The translations under genes were made by a program, and so were the position numbers. A model generated the notes under the pieces. It saw nothing but the letters and a program-made list of their open reading frames with translations. It was not told the origin of the DNA and ran no database searches. A stretch of DNA of 64,000 nucleotides from the NCBI RefSeq assembly GCF_021559775.1, contig NZ_CP056047.1, positions 124,001 to 188,000 of the forward strand, written 5' to 3'. Shown here piece after piece: positions 16,945 to 26,308 of this stretch; position 1 is the stretch's first letter, and the number at the start of each line of letters is the position of its first letter. Source of the DNA: Gillisella vitis. GTDB taxonomy: Bacteria > Pseudomonadota > Alphaproteobacteria > Rhizobiales > Rhizobiaceae.

Positions 16945-17113
16945 GGCCTAGTCTCCTGTTTCCCGCTCCGTTGAGCATAGGCCCACATAAGCATTGGATT
17001 ATGGCGGTGCAAGCGCGATGAGGGCTGTTGTTGGTGGTGACAAGATTCCGCTTGCGTTTTTCAAGGCTTGCTCCATTGCTCCGAAATCATATTTTGAGGA
17101 TCGTTCGACATCC

Positions 17114-18094
17114 ATGCACGGCATCCAGCCCGCCTTTGGCCCTCTCTCTCCTGGACAACGCTCTTCCGGCGATATCACCGCTGACCGCCGCGCTGATTAT
17201 GCCCGTATGCTCTCGGAAAGCGGCGATCACGCCGCTGCCGCAGAGCTGATGGAACAGGCGCTGGAACTCGCCCCGAACTGGGTGGCGGGGTGGTTTCTCT
17301 TGGGGGAATACCGGGCCAAAGCGGGCTTGATCGAGACGGCAGCGGATGCCTATCGGCAGGTGCTGACACTCGACCCCGAGGATATTTTTGCCGCTGGGCT
17401 GAAACTGGTGCTGATCGGTGCGCAAGCCATGCCGGAAAAGCCGCCGAGCCGCTATGTGGCAGCGCTGTTTGACGATTATGCCGACCGCTTCGACACAGCC
17501 CTCGTGGACAAGCTGGACTACCGGGTGCCGAAAAAGCTGGCGGCGATGATTTCACGGATTGGTGGTGCGGACCGACGCTATCGCCGCACTGTGGATTTCG
17601 GCTGTGGCACCGGCTTGCTGGGCATGGAACTGCGGCCATGGGTCGATCACCTTGAGGGCTACGATCTATCCTCGGCCATGCTGACCAAGGCACGGGAAAA
17701 ACAGATCTACGATGATCTGGCGATCGCGGATTTGTCGCTTGATGCGGACGCCTGCGGTCTGTTTGGTCCCGCAAAGGGCGAGGGAAGAGGGCGGGCGGAT
17801 CTGGTCACGGCAGCCGATGTGCTGATGTATCTCGGCGCATTGTCCGGCGTCTTTTCGCTTGCTGCGGATCTTCTGGAACGGGGCGGCTATTTCGCCTTTT
17901 CCGTCGAAAAACAGCTGGGTGAGGAGAGCTTCAGCCTGGCGCAATCGCTGCGCTACCAGCATAGCGAGGCCTATGTGGTCTGCGAACTGGAAGCCAAAGG
18001 CTTTACCCTGCTCGAAAGCCAGCAGGAGGTCATTCGCATGGATGGCGGAAAACCCATTCAAGGCATTCTGTTTGTTGCGGCCAAGACGGGCTGA
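17114..18094 (+). CDS. TPR-containing SAM-dependent methyltransferase
   Basis: A 326-residue cytosolic protein. The start MHGIQPAFGPLSPGQRSSGD at 17114 is preceded by GAGGATCG. Residues ~20-110 hold tetratricopeptide-like repeats (ALELAPNWVAGWFLLGEYRA, VLTLDPEDIFAAGL). These are followed by YVAALFDDYADRFDTALVDK, the conserved linker of this family, and a Rossmann methyltransferase core: VDFGCGTGLLGMEL (motif I), GYDLSSAMLTKARE, LVTAADVLMYLG. Substrate unknown; relatives are annotated as methyltransferases of the UbiE/BioC type. It is divergent from the DUF6460 pair. Confidence 0.88.
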   Translation: MHGIQPAFGPLSPGQRSSGDITADRRADYARMLSESGDHAAAAELMEQALELAPNWVAGWFLLGEYRAKAGLIETAADAYRQVLTLDPEDIFAAGLKLVLIGAQAMPEKPPSRYVAALFDDYADRFDTALVDKLDYRVPKKLAAMISRIGGADRRYRRTVDFGCGTGLLGMELRPWVDHLEGYDLSSAMLTKAREKQIYDDLAIADLSLDADACGLFGPAKGEGRGRADLVTAADVLMYLGALSGVFSLAADLLERGGYFAFSVEKQLGEESFSLAQSLRYQHSEAYVVCELEAKGFTLLESQQEVIRMDGGKPIQGILFVAAKTG

Positions 18095-18222
18095 AAGACC
18101 GAATATTGCGATCTTGCCGATAGGTCAGTCTTGCTGACGCAACCCGCTTGAAACCTGCCGGATTTCAGGCATCCTGATAGATAAAGCTGCGGAAAATCCG
18201 CCTGTCCAGATGGAGAATGGTG

Positions 18223-18861
18223 ATGGCATTGATGAGCAATCTGTTCGGCATCTGGAACGATAATCCCACCCGTCACAACCGGGCCGAGGATATCCAGGGC
18301 ATTATCTGCGGAACAATGATTTCGGCGCTCGGCCTCTATCTGATTGCCAAGATTGGTCTCGTCACCAGCGGCATGGCGGGTCTTGCCTTCGTCATCCATT
18401 ACTGGACGGGCTGGAGCTTCGGTCTGGTGTTCTTCCTGCTCAACATGCCTTTCTACATTCTCTCCATCAAACGGGTCGGCTGGGACTTTACCCTCAAAAC
18501 CTTCGTGGCCGTGGCGCTGACCTCGTTTCTCGTCGAAATCGAAAGCCGTTTCATCGTCATCGAGAGCATCAACCCAGTCTGGGGCGCTATCCTCGCGGGT
18601 CTCCTGCTCGGCTTCGGCCTGCTGGCTCTCTACCGCCACCGCGCCAGCCTCGGCGGCATCGGCATCCTCGCGGTCTTCGTCCAGGACCGTTTCGGCATCC
18701 AGGCGGGATTGGTGCAATTGGCCTTTGATGTCGTGGTCATGGCCCTCGCATTTACCGTGGTCAGCCCGTGGGTGGTTGGCTGCTCGATTATCGGGGCAGT
18801 GGTGCTGAATGTGTTCGTGCTGATCAACCATCGGTCGGATCGGTATATTGCGTTGCGGTGA
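18223..18861 (+). CDS. YitT family membrane protein (first of two)
   Basis: A 212-residue inner-membrane protein with five or six hydrophobic segments. Typical motifs are LYLIAKIGLVTSGMAGLAFV, FFLLNMPFYILSIKRVGW and SLGGIGILAVFVQDRFG, and the tail NHRSDRYIALR. The ATG at 18223 sits seven bases after GGAG; an ATG two codons earlier is too close. The family (YitT/YczE type) is of unknown transport role. A paralogue with the same motif order lies at 40854-41501. Confidence 0.87.
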   Translation: MALMSNLFGIWNDNPTRHNRAEDIQGIICGTMISALGLYLIAKIGLVTSGMAGLAFVIHYWTGWSFGLVFFLLNMPFYILSIKRVGWDFTLKTFVAVALTSFLVEIESRFIVIESINPVWGAILAGLLLGFGLLALYRHRASLGGIGILAVFVQDRFGIQAGLVQLAFDVVVMALAFTVVSPWVVGCSIIGAVVLNVFVLINHRSDRYIALR

Positions 18862-18960
18862 TTAAAAATCACGATGCGGTCTTCCGCCTTCCGTCTTGAC
18901 CTCAACCTTTAAATGTCGTGACTACCAGTCCAGGGTTGTAGGTCTCGCTGGAGGGGTGCC

Positions 18961-19923
18961 ATGAAGGTTGGAAGGTGTCTCCTTGCTGCGGTGCTTATTT
19001 TGACCGCTGGGCAGGCGAATAGTGCGGGATTGAAGTCCTTCGACATTCCTGCCGATGCGCAAGGCCCCCTGCTGAAAGCTGTGGAGTGGTCGCCCTGTGC
19101 AAAGCCAGATGGAGAGATCAAGGCTGGCCCCTTTATTCTTCCGGGAGTTCGAGACTGTCCGGTTGAGGGAGAAAATCGACCACTGATTGTGATTTCCCAT
19201 GGCTTTGGCGGCACCAATCTCAGCCATCATGACACAGCAGAGGCATTGGCGGACGCAGGATTTGTCGTTGTGGCGATCAATCACCCTGACGATACCGCTG
19301 CAAATAAAGAGAGACAGCATAATCTCAAGGCTTTGATCAGTCGCCCGGTAGACGTGAAGCGGGTCATCGACTTCATGCTCGGTTCTTCCCCGGATGCGGC
19401 CAGGATTGATCCTCAGTCTATCGGCTTTTTCGGATTTTCCCGAGGCGGATATACTGGGCTTGTTCTGGCAGGGGCGAACCCTGATTTTCGAAGCTTGCCT
19501 TCGCAGTGCCAAGATCAGAATGCAGCATCCTGTGATCACGCAAACCAGAATTCATTGCCAAAACAGGCCTTGCAACATGATCCGCGTATCAAAGCTTTTG
19601 TGATCGCCGATCCACTCAGCAGTTTTTTTTCTGCGCCAAGCAGCGTGCAGAATGTCACTGCACCCATCCAGATGTGGGGCTCTCAATATGGCGGAGATGG
19701 TGTGTCGCCAGAAAACCTTCTGACTGTTGCTAGCAATTTGCCTGACAAACCTGACTTTCATACCGTGCCAAACTCTGAACATTTTGCATTTTTGACCATC
19801 TGCCCCGCAGAACTGATTAGAAATCTGCCGGAGCTTTGCACCGATAGACAGGGCTTTGATCGGGCTGCATTTCATCAAGAGTTTAATAGGCAGGTCATCG
19901 CATTTTTTAAGGCGCATCTATAG
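18961..19923 (+). CDS. Exported alpha/beta hydrolase (dienelactone/PAF-acetylhydrolase-like)
   Basis: A 320-residue periplasmic hydrolase. It begins with a signal peptide (MKVGRCLLAAVLILTAGQAN SAG). The fold is shown by LIVISHGFGGTNLSHHDTAE (oxyanion loop HGFGG), VVAINHPDDT, the nucleophile elbow GFFGFSRGGYTG with Ser near residue 160, and a late His in NSEHFAFLT. AGGGGTGCC lies before the ATG. Substrate unknown. It stands alone. Confidence 0.83.
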   Translation: MKVGRCLLAAVLILTAGQANSAGLKSFDIPADAQGPLLKAVEWSPCAKPDGEIKAGPFILPGVRDCPVEGENRPLIVISHGFGGTNLSHHDTAEALADAGFVVVAINHPDDTAANKERQHNLKALISRPVDVKRVIDFMLGSSPDAARIDPQSIGFFGFSRGGYTGLVLAGANPDFRSLPSQCQDQNAASCDHANQNSLPKQALQHDPRIKAFVIADPLSSFFSAPSSVQNVTAPIQMWGSQYGGDGVSPENLLTVASNLPDKPDFHTVPNSEHFAFLTICPAELIRNLPELCTDRQGFDRAAFHQEFNRQVIAFFKAHL

Positions 19924-20387
19924 AATGTTAGTGGCGCTCCTGACATTTCAGTCCGCGCCGTTTTTGAAGTTACTTTGTTTCAAACTGCCGTCTTCACAAC
20001 TCCATAGAAATTAAACCGCCCATAGAAGGTCTTGTCCTTGTACGCCATCGCTTGCAAGATCGGCGTTGGTAGAGAACAAAGCCGATGCCGGGCACGGGAC
20101 GCCAACAAATTTAAAGTGCCACAGCATTTTGCGCCTTCTATAAATCCATTTGCATCTTAAAATCGAAGTCTCCACTCTCCGGCATCACTGAAATCCAGGC
20201 CAGCCTTGATCAGGATCAAGGGTGATGGACGTGTTTTCTCCCATGATCCAGACAACGGCAGTCATAATGGATACACGCATATTCCTGTTGTAATTCATGA
20301 GGATAAGTCACGATTTGACGCTCGTGCCGTTGCATTTTTTGCAAAAGCCCCTGGTATTTAGGGGTATCCGCCAGAAGGATATTTATA
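19924..20387. other. Intergenic stretch with a FadJ-tail remnant
   Basis: No intact gene. The left part holds a degenerate copy of the 3' end of the fadJ gene found 1 kb to the right. The right part (20100-20387) is AT-rich and carries the promoter region of the yagU-like gene. Confidence 0.6.
19980..20100 (-). pseudogene. Degenerate C-terminal fragment of a FadJ paralogue
   Basis: Minus-strand translation gives PTPILQAMAYKDKTFYGRFN then FYGVVKTAV and a TGA stop at 19982-19980. The intact fadJ at 21002 ends PTPLLKEMAQKGETFYGRFD then PYGAAKQAA and stop. Nucleotides also align over about 80 bases (ACCGCCC-TAGAAGGTCT on the plus strand in both). Only the last ~30 codons are recognisable; the rest is absent or decayed. 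It shares strand with the intact gene and lies about 1 kb downstream of its end. Confidence 0.8.
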
Positions 20388-20939
20388 ATGTTGGAAAACA
20401 AGGTCAATCGACAGGTTATTGTCTGGACCACCCTTGTCGGTGGTTTCATCAGTTCACTGGTCAAATGGGGATCTGAGGTCAATATGCCGCCGCGCGTGCC
20501 GGGCGAAGTGTCACCTCCGGGGGCTCATATCGATGCATGGCTTGGAGGATTTGGCTTCAATTCGCATTCGCTCGATTACATCTATCAGGGCGTCACCGTG
20601 CCTGGAGCTGTCACGCTGTATCACTGGCTGTTCAGTTTCGCCTTTGCCCTGGTCTATGTCTTTGCTTCCGCCTATTGGCCGAAGATCAGGCTCTGGTACG
20701 GCGCTTTTTATGGATTGATCATCACCGTGGTGATGCATGGATTTCTTATCCCGTTGCTCGGCTTTCGAAATCCGGTTTATGCCAATGGCGCCACAGGATG
20801 GCTGTGGAACCTCAACGCCTTTGAGCTTTGGAGCGAGATCCTCGGCCATATCTATTGGTCGGTCTCGATTGAAATTTGCATGATTGCGGTTCTTGCCTAT
20901 TTCGCCAGGCCTATTCAGGGCGATTGGGTCAAGGCTTAA
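20388..20939 (+). CDS. yagU: YagU-like (DUF1440) inner-membrane protein
   Basis: A 183-residue membrane protein with about four hydrophobic segments. It begins MLENKVNRQVIVWTTLVGGF, has FISSLVKWGSEVNMPPR, a loop conserved in the family, and later YHWLFSFAFALVYVFAS and VVMHGFLIPLLGFRNP. The E. coli homologue YagU contributes to acid resistance; a similar role here is only inference. It converges on the fad operon, with a shared terminator between. Confidence 0.82.
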   Translation: MLENKVNRQVIVWTTLVGGFISSLVKWGSEVNMPPRVPGEVSPPGAHIDAWLGGFGFNSHSLDYIYQGVTVPGAVTLYHWLFSFAFALVYVFASAYWPKIRLWYGAFYGLIITVVMHGFLIPLLGFRNPVYANGATGWLWNLNAFELWSEILGHIYWSVSIEICMIAVLAYFARPIQGDWVKA

Positions 20940-20959
20940 ACCCTATGACCACATAAAAG

Positions 20960-20990
20960 CGGGGAGGCATTTCTGCCTCCCCGTTCTATT
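20960..20990. terminator. Bidirectional terminator between yagU and fadJ
   Basis: Perfect 10-bp stem CGGGGAGGCA (20960-20969) / TGCCTCCCCG (20974-20983) with a TTTC loop, followed by TTCTATTTTG on the plus strand and preceded by an A-rich run that becomes T-rich on the minus strand. It separates two convergent genes. Confidence 0.85.
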
Positions 20991-21001
20991 TTGCTTGGCA
21001 A

Positions 21002-23215
21002 TCAGGCCGCCTGCTTGGCTGCCCCATAGGGATCAAACCGCCCGTAGAAGGTCTCGCCCTTCTGCGCCATCTCCTTGAGCAGCGGCGTTGGTGCAAAATG
21101 CGGGCCGTAGTCCTTGGCCAACCGTTCGCAGAGTGCCACGAATGTCTTCACGCCCATGCCGTCGATGTAGGACAGCGCACCGCCGGTATAGGGGGCAAAG
21201 CCGAAGCCAAGGATAGAGCCGACATCGGCTTCGCGGGGGTCAACCACGATGCCTTCTTCCATGGTGCGGGCCGCTTCCAGGGCGATGGTCGCCAGGAAAC
21301 GCTCTTGCAGGGTCTTGACGTTGACGTCATCCGGCTTTTGCTGCGGATAAAAGTCCTTCAGGCCCGGCCAGACATGCTTTTTGGCAGGCTTGGCGGGGTA
21401 GTCGTAAAAGCCCTTGCCATTCTTGCGGCCAAAGCGTTCTTCCTTCTCGACCATGCGGGCCACCAGTTCCATATGGCGCGGGTCCACGGCCTTTTCACCG
21501 AGATCGGCAATGGTCGCCTTGAGGATCTTGTAGGACAGATCGATTGCCACTTCATCGTTGAGGGACAGCGGACCAACCGGCATGCCGGCGAATTTCGCGG
21601 CATTTTCGATCATCACCGGCGGCACGCCTTCCAGCAGCATGTCGTAGCTTTCCGCCATGTAGCGCAGTACGCAGCGATTGACGAAGAAACCACGGGTATC
21701 ATTGACGACAATCGGCGTCTTCTTGATGGCCGCCACATAGTCGAGAGCCACCGCCAGCGCCTTGTCGCCGGTCTCCTTGCCGAGGATGACTTCCGTCAGC
21801 ATCATCTTTTCGACCGGCGAGAAGAAATGCACGCCGATGAAATCAGCAGGACGCTTGGAGTTCTTGGCAAGACCGGTGATCGGCAGGGTCGAGGTGTTGG
21901 AGGCAAAAATTGCCCCTTCCGGCAGCACGGCCTCAACCTTTTCGATCACGGCCTTCTTGACGTCGCGGTCTTCAAACACCGCTTCGATCACCAGATCAGC
22001 ATCCGACAGCGATGAATAATCGTCGCTGGGGGTGATCAGAGACAGCAGCTTTTCGCCGTCTTCCTTGCTCATCTTGCCCTTGCCGATTGCACCCGACACC
22101 AGGCCTTCAGCCACGGACCTGCCCTTGTTGGCAGCCTCCATGTCGCGGTCGATCAGCACTACGGGCAGACCGGCGGCGGCAGTGACATAGGCAATCGATG
22201 CGCCCATGAAACCAGCGCCAACCACGCCAACCTTCTTGAGGGTGCTTTTCGGCTGGCCTGCCGGGCGGCGCGCGCCCTTGCCAAGCTCCTGAAGCGAGAT
22301 GAACAGCGAGCGGATCATCGAGAAGGCTTCGGTGGTCTGGACGATTTCGGTGAAATAGCGCTGTTCGATGCGAAGGCCGGTGTCGAACGGCACCTGCAAG
22401 CCCTCATAGACGCATTTCAGGATCGCCAGAGCGGCCGGATAATTGCCGGAGGTTTCACGGCGCAGCACAGCCGGTGCCGCTGGCCAAAGCTGGGCCGATG
22501 CCGGTGTCCAGATGCCGCCGCCGGGAGCCTTGAAGCCCTTTTCATCCCAGGGAGCAACCGGCTTCAAGCCATCCTTGATCATCTGCTTTGCAGCCGAAAT
22601 GAGCTGATCCGGCTCCACCACCTGATGCACGAGGTTCATGGCCTTGGCGCGCTGCGGCGTCAGGGTCTGGCCGGTGGTCATCATTTGCAGGGCGTCCTGG
22701 GCATTGGCCAGACGCGGCACACGCTGGGTGCCGCCAGCGCCGGGGAAGATGCCAACCTTGACTTCCGGCAGCGCCAGCTTCACCGATTTGCCGTTGGAGA
22801 CCACGCGGCCATGGCAGGAGAGCGACAGCTCAAACGCGCCGCCCATGCAGGTGCCGTTGATGGCGGAGACCCAGGGCTTGCCATTGGTCTCGATCTTGCG
22901 CCACAGCCAGCTCATCCGGCCAGCGGAGTCGAACAGTTTTTGCACGGCATTGGCCGGGTCCTTGGCGCGCTCTTCCTCCACCATGGAAAACATGCCGCGG
23001 ATCATGCTGAGATCGGCACCGCCGGAGAAGGCGGATTTGCCTGATGTGAAGACCACGCCCTTGACGGCGGCATCCGCGACGGTGGCATCCACAATCGCTT
23101 CGATTTCGTCCATCACTTCCATGGTGAAGACATTCATGCTCTTGTCGGGCATGTCCCAGGTGACAAGGGCAATGCCGTCTGCATCGGTCTCAACGGTGAA
23201 ATTCTTATAGGTCAT
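21002..23215 (-). CDS. fadJ: Fatty-acid oxidation complex alpha subunit (enoyl-CoA hydratase / 3-hydroxyacyl-CoA dehydrogenase)
   Basis: Bifunctional beta-oxidation enzyme: hydrates enoyl-CoA and oxidises 3-hydroxyacyl-CoA with NAD. Of 737 residues, the first ~200 are a crotonase domain (SAFSGGADLSMIRG, INGTCMGGAFELSLSCHGRV, LPEVKVGIFPGAGGTQRVPR). Near residue 328, KVGVVGAGFMGASIAYVTA starts the NAD-binding domain. HFFSPVEKMMLTEVI and TRGFFVNRCV follow, then the C-terminal dehydrogenase domain (GFGFAPYTGGALSYID). Of two nearby ATGs, 23215 is favoured because GAGGG lies six bases upstream. It is the last gene of the acyl-CoA dehydrogenase, thiolase, fadJ operon. fadB and fadJ cannot be told apart firmly. 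Confidence 0.93.
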   Translation of the reverse strand: MTYKNFTVETDADGIALVTWDMPDKSMNVFTMEVMDEIEAIVDATVADAAVKGVVFTSGKSAFSGGADLSMIRGMFSMVEEERAKDPANAVQKLFDSAGRMSWLWRKIETNGKPWVSAINGTCMGGAFELSLSCHGRVVSNGKSVKLALPEVKVGIFPGAGGTQRVPRLANAQDALQMMTTGQTLTPQRAKAMNLVHQVVEPDQLISAAKQMIKDGLKPVAPWDEKGFKAPGGGIWTPASAQLWPAAPAVLRRETSGNYPAALAILKCVYEGLQVPFDTGLRIEQRYFTEIVQTTEAFSMIRSLFISLQELGKGARRPAGQPKSTLKKVGVVGAGFMGASIAYVTAAAGLPVVLIDRDMEAANKGRSVAEGLVSGAIGKGKMSKEDGEKLLSLITPSDDYSSLSDADLVIEAVFEDRDVKKAVIEKVEAVLPEGAIFASNTSTLPITGLAKNSKRPADFIGVHFFSPVEKMMLTEVILGKETGDKALAVALDYVAAIKKTPIVVNDTRGFFVNRCVLRYMAESYDMLLEGVPPVMIENAAKFAGMPVGPLSLNDEVAIDLSYKILKATIADLGEKAVDPRHMELVARMVEKEERFGRKNGKGFYDYPAKPAKKHVWPGLKDFYPQQKPDDVNVKTLQERFLATIALEAARTMEEGIVVDPREADVGSILGFGFAPYTGGALSYIDGMGVKTFVALCERLAKDYGPHFAPTPLLKEMAQKGETFYGRFDPYGAAKQAA

Positions 23216-23230
23216 TGTCATCCCTCCCGA

Positions 23231-24439
23231 TCAGACTCGTTCAATAACGGTAGCGGTGCCCATGCCAGCCCCGATGCAGAGCGTCACCAGTGCGGTGTTC
23301 AGGTCGCGCCGCTCCAGCTCATCCAGCACGGTGCCGAGGATCATCGCGCCGGTAGCACCCAGCGGGTGGCCCATGGCAATCGCGCCGCCATTGACGTTCA
23401 TGACATCATGGGACACGTCAAAATGCTGCATGAAGCGCAGAACCACGGCGGCAAAGGCTTCGTTCAGCTCGAACAGATCGATGTCGGCCAGCGTCATGCC
23501 GGTTTTCTTCAAAAGCTTTTCCGTTACATCGACAGGGCCGGTCAGCATCAAAGCCGGATCGGAGCCGATATTGGCAAAGGCGCGAATGCGGGCGCGGGGT
23601 TTCAAGCCCATGCTCTCGCCGCCGGTCTTGGAGCCAAGCAGCACAACGCCGGAGCCATCGACGATGCCGGAGGAATTGCCCGCATGGTGGACGTAATTGA
23701 TTTTCTCAATCTCGGGATGCGCCTGAATGCCGACGGCTTCAAAGCCGCCCATTTCACCGGGCATCTGGAAGGAAGGGTTGAGACCCGCCAGCGACTGCAT
23801 GTCAGTGCCGGGGCGCATATGTTCGTCGCGGTCCAGAATGGTCAGGCCATTCTGATCTTTTACCGCGACGACCGATTTGTCGAAATAGCCTTTTTCCCAG
23901 GAATGGGCGGAGCGTTTCTGGCTTTCCACCGCATAGGCATCCACATCATCGCGGGAAAAGCCATACTTTGTGGCGATCAGATCGGCGGACACGCCCTGCG
24001 GCATGAAAAAAGCCGGGAAGTTGACGGAAGGGTCCATGAACCACGCGCCGCCCGACATGCCCAGGCCAACACGTGACATGCTCTCCACGCCACCGGCAAT
24101 GACGATATCATCCGCACCCGTGGCAATCTTGCCTGCGGCGAGATTGATGGCATCAAGACCAGACGCGCAGAAACGCGAGATCTGTATGCCCGGAGCCTTG
24201 GTGGAATAACCGGCCTCAAAGGCCGCAGCCTTGGGGATCACCGCGCCAGCATCCATCACAGGATCGACGCAACCCATGATGATGTCATCGACGGTGGATG
24301 TGTCGAGACCGTTGCGGTCGCGGATGGCTTCCAGCGCCTTGGCGGCAAGGCGCACGGATGGCACTTCATGCAGTGCGCCATCCTTCTTGCCGCGGCCGCG
24401 CGGCGTGCGCACGTGGTCGTAAACATAGACTTCAGTCAT
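23231..24439 (-). CDS. fadA: Acetyl-CoA acyltransferase (thiolase)
   Basis: Cleaves 3-ketoacyl-CoA with CoA, the last step of beta-oxidation. The 402-residue protein carries the three thiolase signatures: the acyl-accepting Cys near residue 88 in SRFCASGLDAINLAAG, VNVNGGAIAMGHPLGATGA with the active-site His, and the C-terminal LCIGAGMGTATVIERV with the second Cys. GGGGAGAG lies just before ATG 24439. The stop is 15 bases before the fadJ start, marking one transcript. The symbol reflects the operon context; an acetoacetyl-CoA thiolase role is a weaker alternative. Confidence 0.92.
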   Translation of the reverse strand: MTEVYVYDHVRTPRGRGKKDGALHEVPSVRLAAKALEAIRDRNGLDTSTVDDIIMGCVDPVMDAGAVIPKAAAFEAGYSTKAPGIQISRFCASGLDAINLAAGKIATGADDIVIAGGVESMSRVGLGMSGGAWFMDPSVNFPAFFMPQGVSADLIATKYGFSRDDVDAYAVESQKRSAHSWEKGYFDKSVVAVKDQNGLTILDRDEHMRPGTDMQSLAGLNPSFQMPGEMGGFEAVGIQAHPEIEKINYVHHAGNSSGIVDGSGVVLLGSKTGGESMGLKPRARIRAFANIGSDPALMLTGPVDVTEKLLKKTGMTLADIDLFELNEAFAAVVLRFMQHFDVSHDVMNVNGGAIAMGHPLGATGAMILGTVLDELERRDLNTALVTLCIGAGMGTATVIERV

Positions 24440-24514
24440 CGTCTCTCTCCCCGGAGCGCATAGCTCCTGAATTTTTTCAATGGTTTATCCCCTCCGGGGA
24501 CACGCCAAATTCAA

Positions 24515-26308
24515 TCAAAATGCTTCGGCGGCCATCGCCATCACGCTGTCAGCACCCGCTTCGATGCGCGACTTGCGCAAGGCGGTTTCCGGCATGATCT
24601 TTTCCATGAAGAAGCGGCCGGTCAACAGCTTATTGTTGTAGTAATCCGCATCACTAGCACCGCTTTCAAGCGCCTCATGGGCGGCCTTGGCCATCTTGGC
24701 CCACATATAGCCCAGCACGACCAGACCGAAGAGATGCATGTAATCAGTCGAGCCAGCACCGGCATTGTCGGGCTTGGCCATGGCATTTTGCATGAACCAC
24801 ATGGTCGCACCTTGCGCGTCGTTAAGCCCCTTCTTCAACTGCTTGGTGAAGAAGGACAGCTTTTCGTCCGAGCGGTTTTCCTCGCAGAAGGCACCGATTT
24901 CGTTGAACAGCGCCATCACGGCCCGGCCACCGTTCAAGCCCAGCTTGCGGCCGACCAGATCCAGCGCCTGAATGCCATTGGCCCCTTCATAGATCATCGC
25001 AATGCGGGCATCGCGCACATACTGGCTCATGCCCCATTCTTCGATATAGCCATGGCCGCCATAGACCTGCTGGGCCATAACCGCATGGTCAAAGCCCTTG
25101 TCGGTCAAAACACCCTTGAGGATTGGCGTCATCAGGCCGAGAATGTCATCGGCGGTCTGCTTTTCAGCCGCATCACCGGCGCGGTGGGCAATGTCGGATT
25201 TCAGCGCGGTCCAGAGCGTGAAGGCGCGGCCTGCCTCGTTGAAGGCCTTGATGGTCATCAGGGCGCGGCGAATATCGGGGTGGACGATGATCGGATCGGC
25301 CTTTTTATCCGGCGCCTTTGCGCCAGACAGCGAGCGGCCCTGAATACGCTCCCGCGCATAGGTCACGGCGTTCTGATAGGCGACTTCGGCAATCGACAGG
25401 CCTTGCAGGCCGACGCCCAGACGCGCCTCGTTCATCATCACGAACATGGCCGAGAGGCCCTTGTTCTCCGCGCCGATCAGGTAGCCGGTGGCCTCGTCAT
25501 AGTTCATCACGCAGGTGGCATTGCCGTGAATGCCCATCTTGTGCTCGATGGCACCGCAGGACACACCATTTTTTGCACCCAGTGCGCCGTCTTCACCGAC
25601 GATGACTTTGGGGACGATGAACAGCGAAATGCCCTTGGTGCCCTCAGGCGCGCCTTCGATACGGGCGAGAACCAGATGGATGATATTCTCGCTCATCCCA
25701 TGCTCGCCAGCCGAGATGAAGATCTTCTGGCCGGAGATTTTATAGGTGCCATCGCCATTCGGCACGGCCTTGGTGCGCAGCAGGCCAAGGTCCGTGCCGC
25801 AATGGGGCTCAGTCAGGTTCATGGTGCCGGACCAGGTGCCTTCCACCATTTTCGGCAGATAGGTCTGCTTCTGCTGGTCGGTGCCATGCGCCAGAATGGC
25901 GGCAATCGCCCCTTGGGTCAGGCCCGGATACATCATCAAGGCCATGTTGGCCGACGACATATATTCCCCAACGGCGGCATGCAGCACGTAAGGCAGGCCC
26001 TGGCCGCCATATTCCGGTGGGACGGCAAGGCCGCTCCAGCCACCGGCGCAATAGGCGTCATAGGCTTCCTTGAAACCCTTCGGCACGGCAACGGAGCCAT
26101 CCGCATTGCGGGTACAGCCTTCCTGGTCGCCGGACAGATTGAGCGGAAACAGTTGCTCTTCGGCAAGCTTGGCGGCCTCGCCGACAATCGCCTCGATCAT
26201 GTCGGGTGTCGCGTCTTCGAAACCGGGTAGGTTGTTGTAACGCTCCAGGCCCAGCACTGTGTTCAGAATGAAAAGCGTGTCGGCGACAGGTGCCTTATAG
26301 ACGGGCAT
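24515..26308 (-). CDS. Acyl-CoA dehydrogenase with C-terminal extension domain
   Basis: FAD enzyme for the first step of beta-oxidation, 597 residues. Its long form carries the usual N-terminal, middle and C-terminal dehydrogenase domains plus an added C-terminal domain (~residues 460-590). Motifs are QGAIAAILAHGTDQQKQTYL, MNLTEPHCGTDLGLLRTKA, GEHGMSENIIHLVLARIEG, QVYGGHGYIEEWGMSQYVRD and IAMIYEGANGIQALDLVGRK with the catalytic Glu. ATG 26308 has GGAGG nine bases upstream; the TTG two codons earlier is less likely. First gene of the beta-oxidation operon; the chain-length range is unknown. Confidence 0.92.
   Translation of the reverse strand: MPVYKAPVADTLFILNTVLGLERYNNLPGFEDATPDMIEAIVGEAAKLAEEQLFPLNLSGDQEGCTRNADGSVAVPKGFKEAYDAYCAGGWSGLAVPPEYGGQGLPYVLHAAVGEYMSSANMALMMYPGLTQGAIAAILAHGTDQQKQTYLPKMVEGTWSGTMNLTEPHCGTDLGLLRTKAVPNGDGTYKISGQKIFISAGEHGMSENIIHLVLARIEGAPEGTKGISLFIVPKVIVGEDGALGAKNGVSCGAIEHKMGIHGNATCVMNYDEATGYLIGAENKGLSAMFVMMNEARLGVGLQGLSIAEVAYQNAVTYARERIQGRSLSGAKAPDKKADPIIVHPDIRRALMTIKAFNEAGRAFTLWTALKSDIAHRAGDAAEKQTADDILGLMTPILKGVLTDKGFDHAVMAQQVYGGHGYIEEWGMSQYVRDARIAMIYEGANGIQALDLVGRKLGLNGGRAVMALFNEIGAFCEENRSDEKLSFFTKQLKKGLNDAQGATMWFMQNAMAKPDNAGAGSTDYMHLFGLVVLGYMWAKMAKAAHEALESGASDADYYNNKLLTGRFFMEKIMPETALRKSRIEAGADSVMAMAAEAF

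Noticed and set aside
24677..26230. 517-codon frame on the plus strand opposite the acyl-CoA dehydrogenase
   Set aside because: GC-rich antisense reading of a conserved gene; the translation has no recognisable motif.
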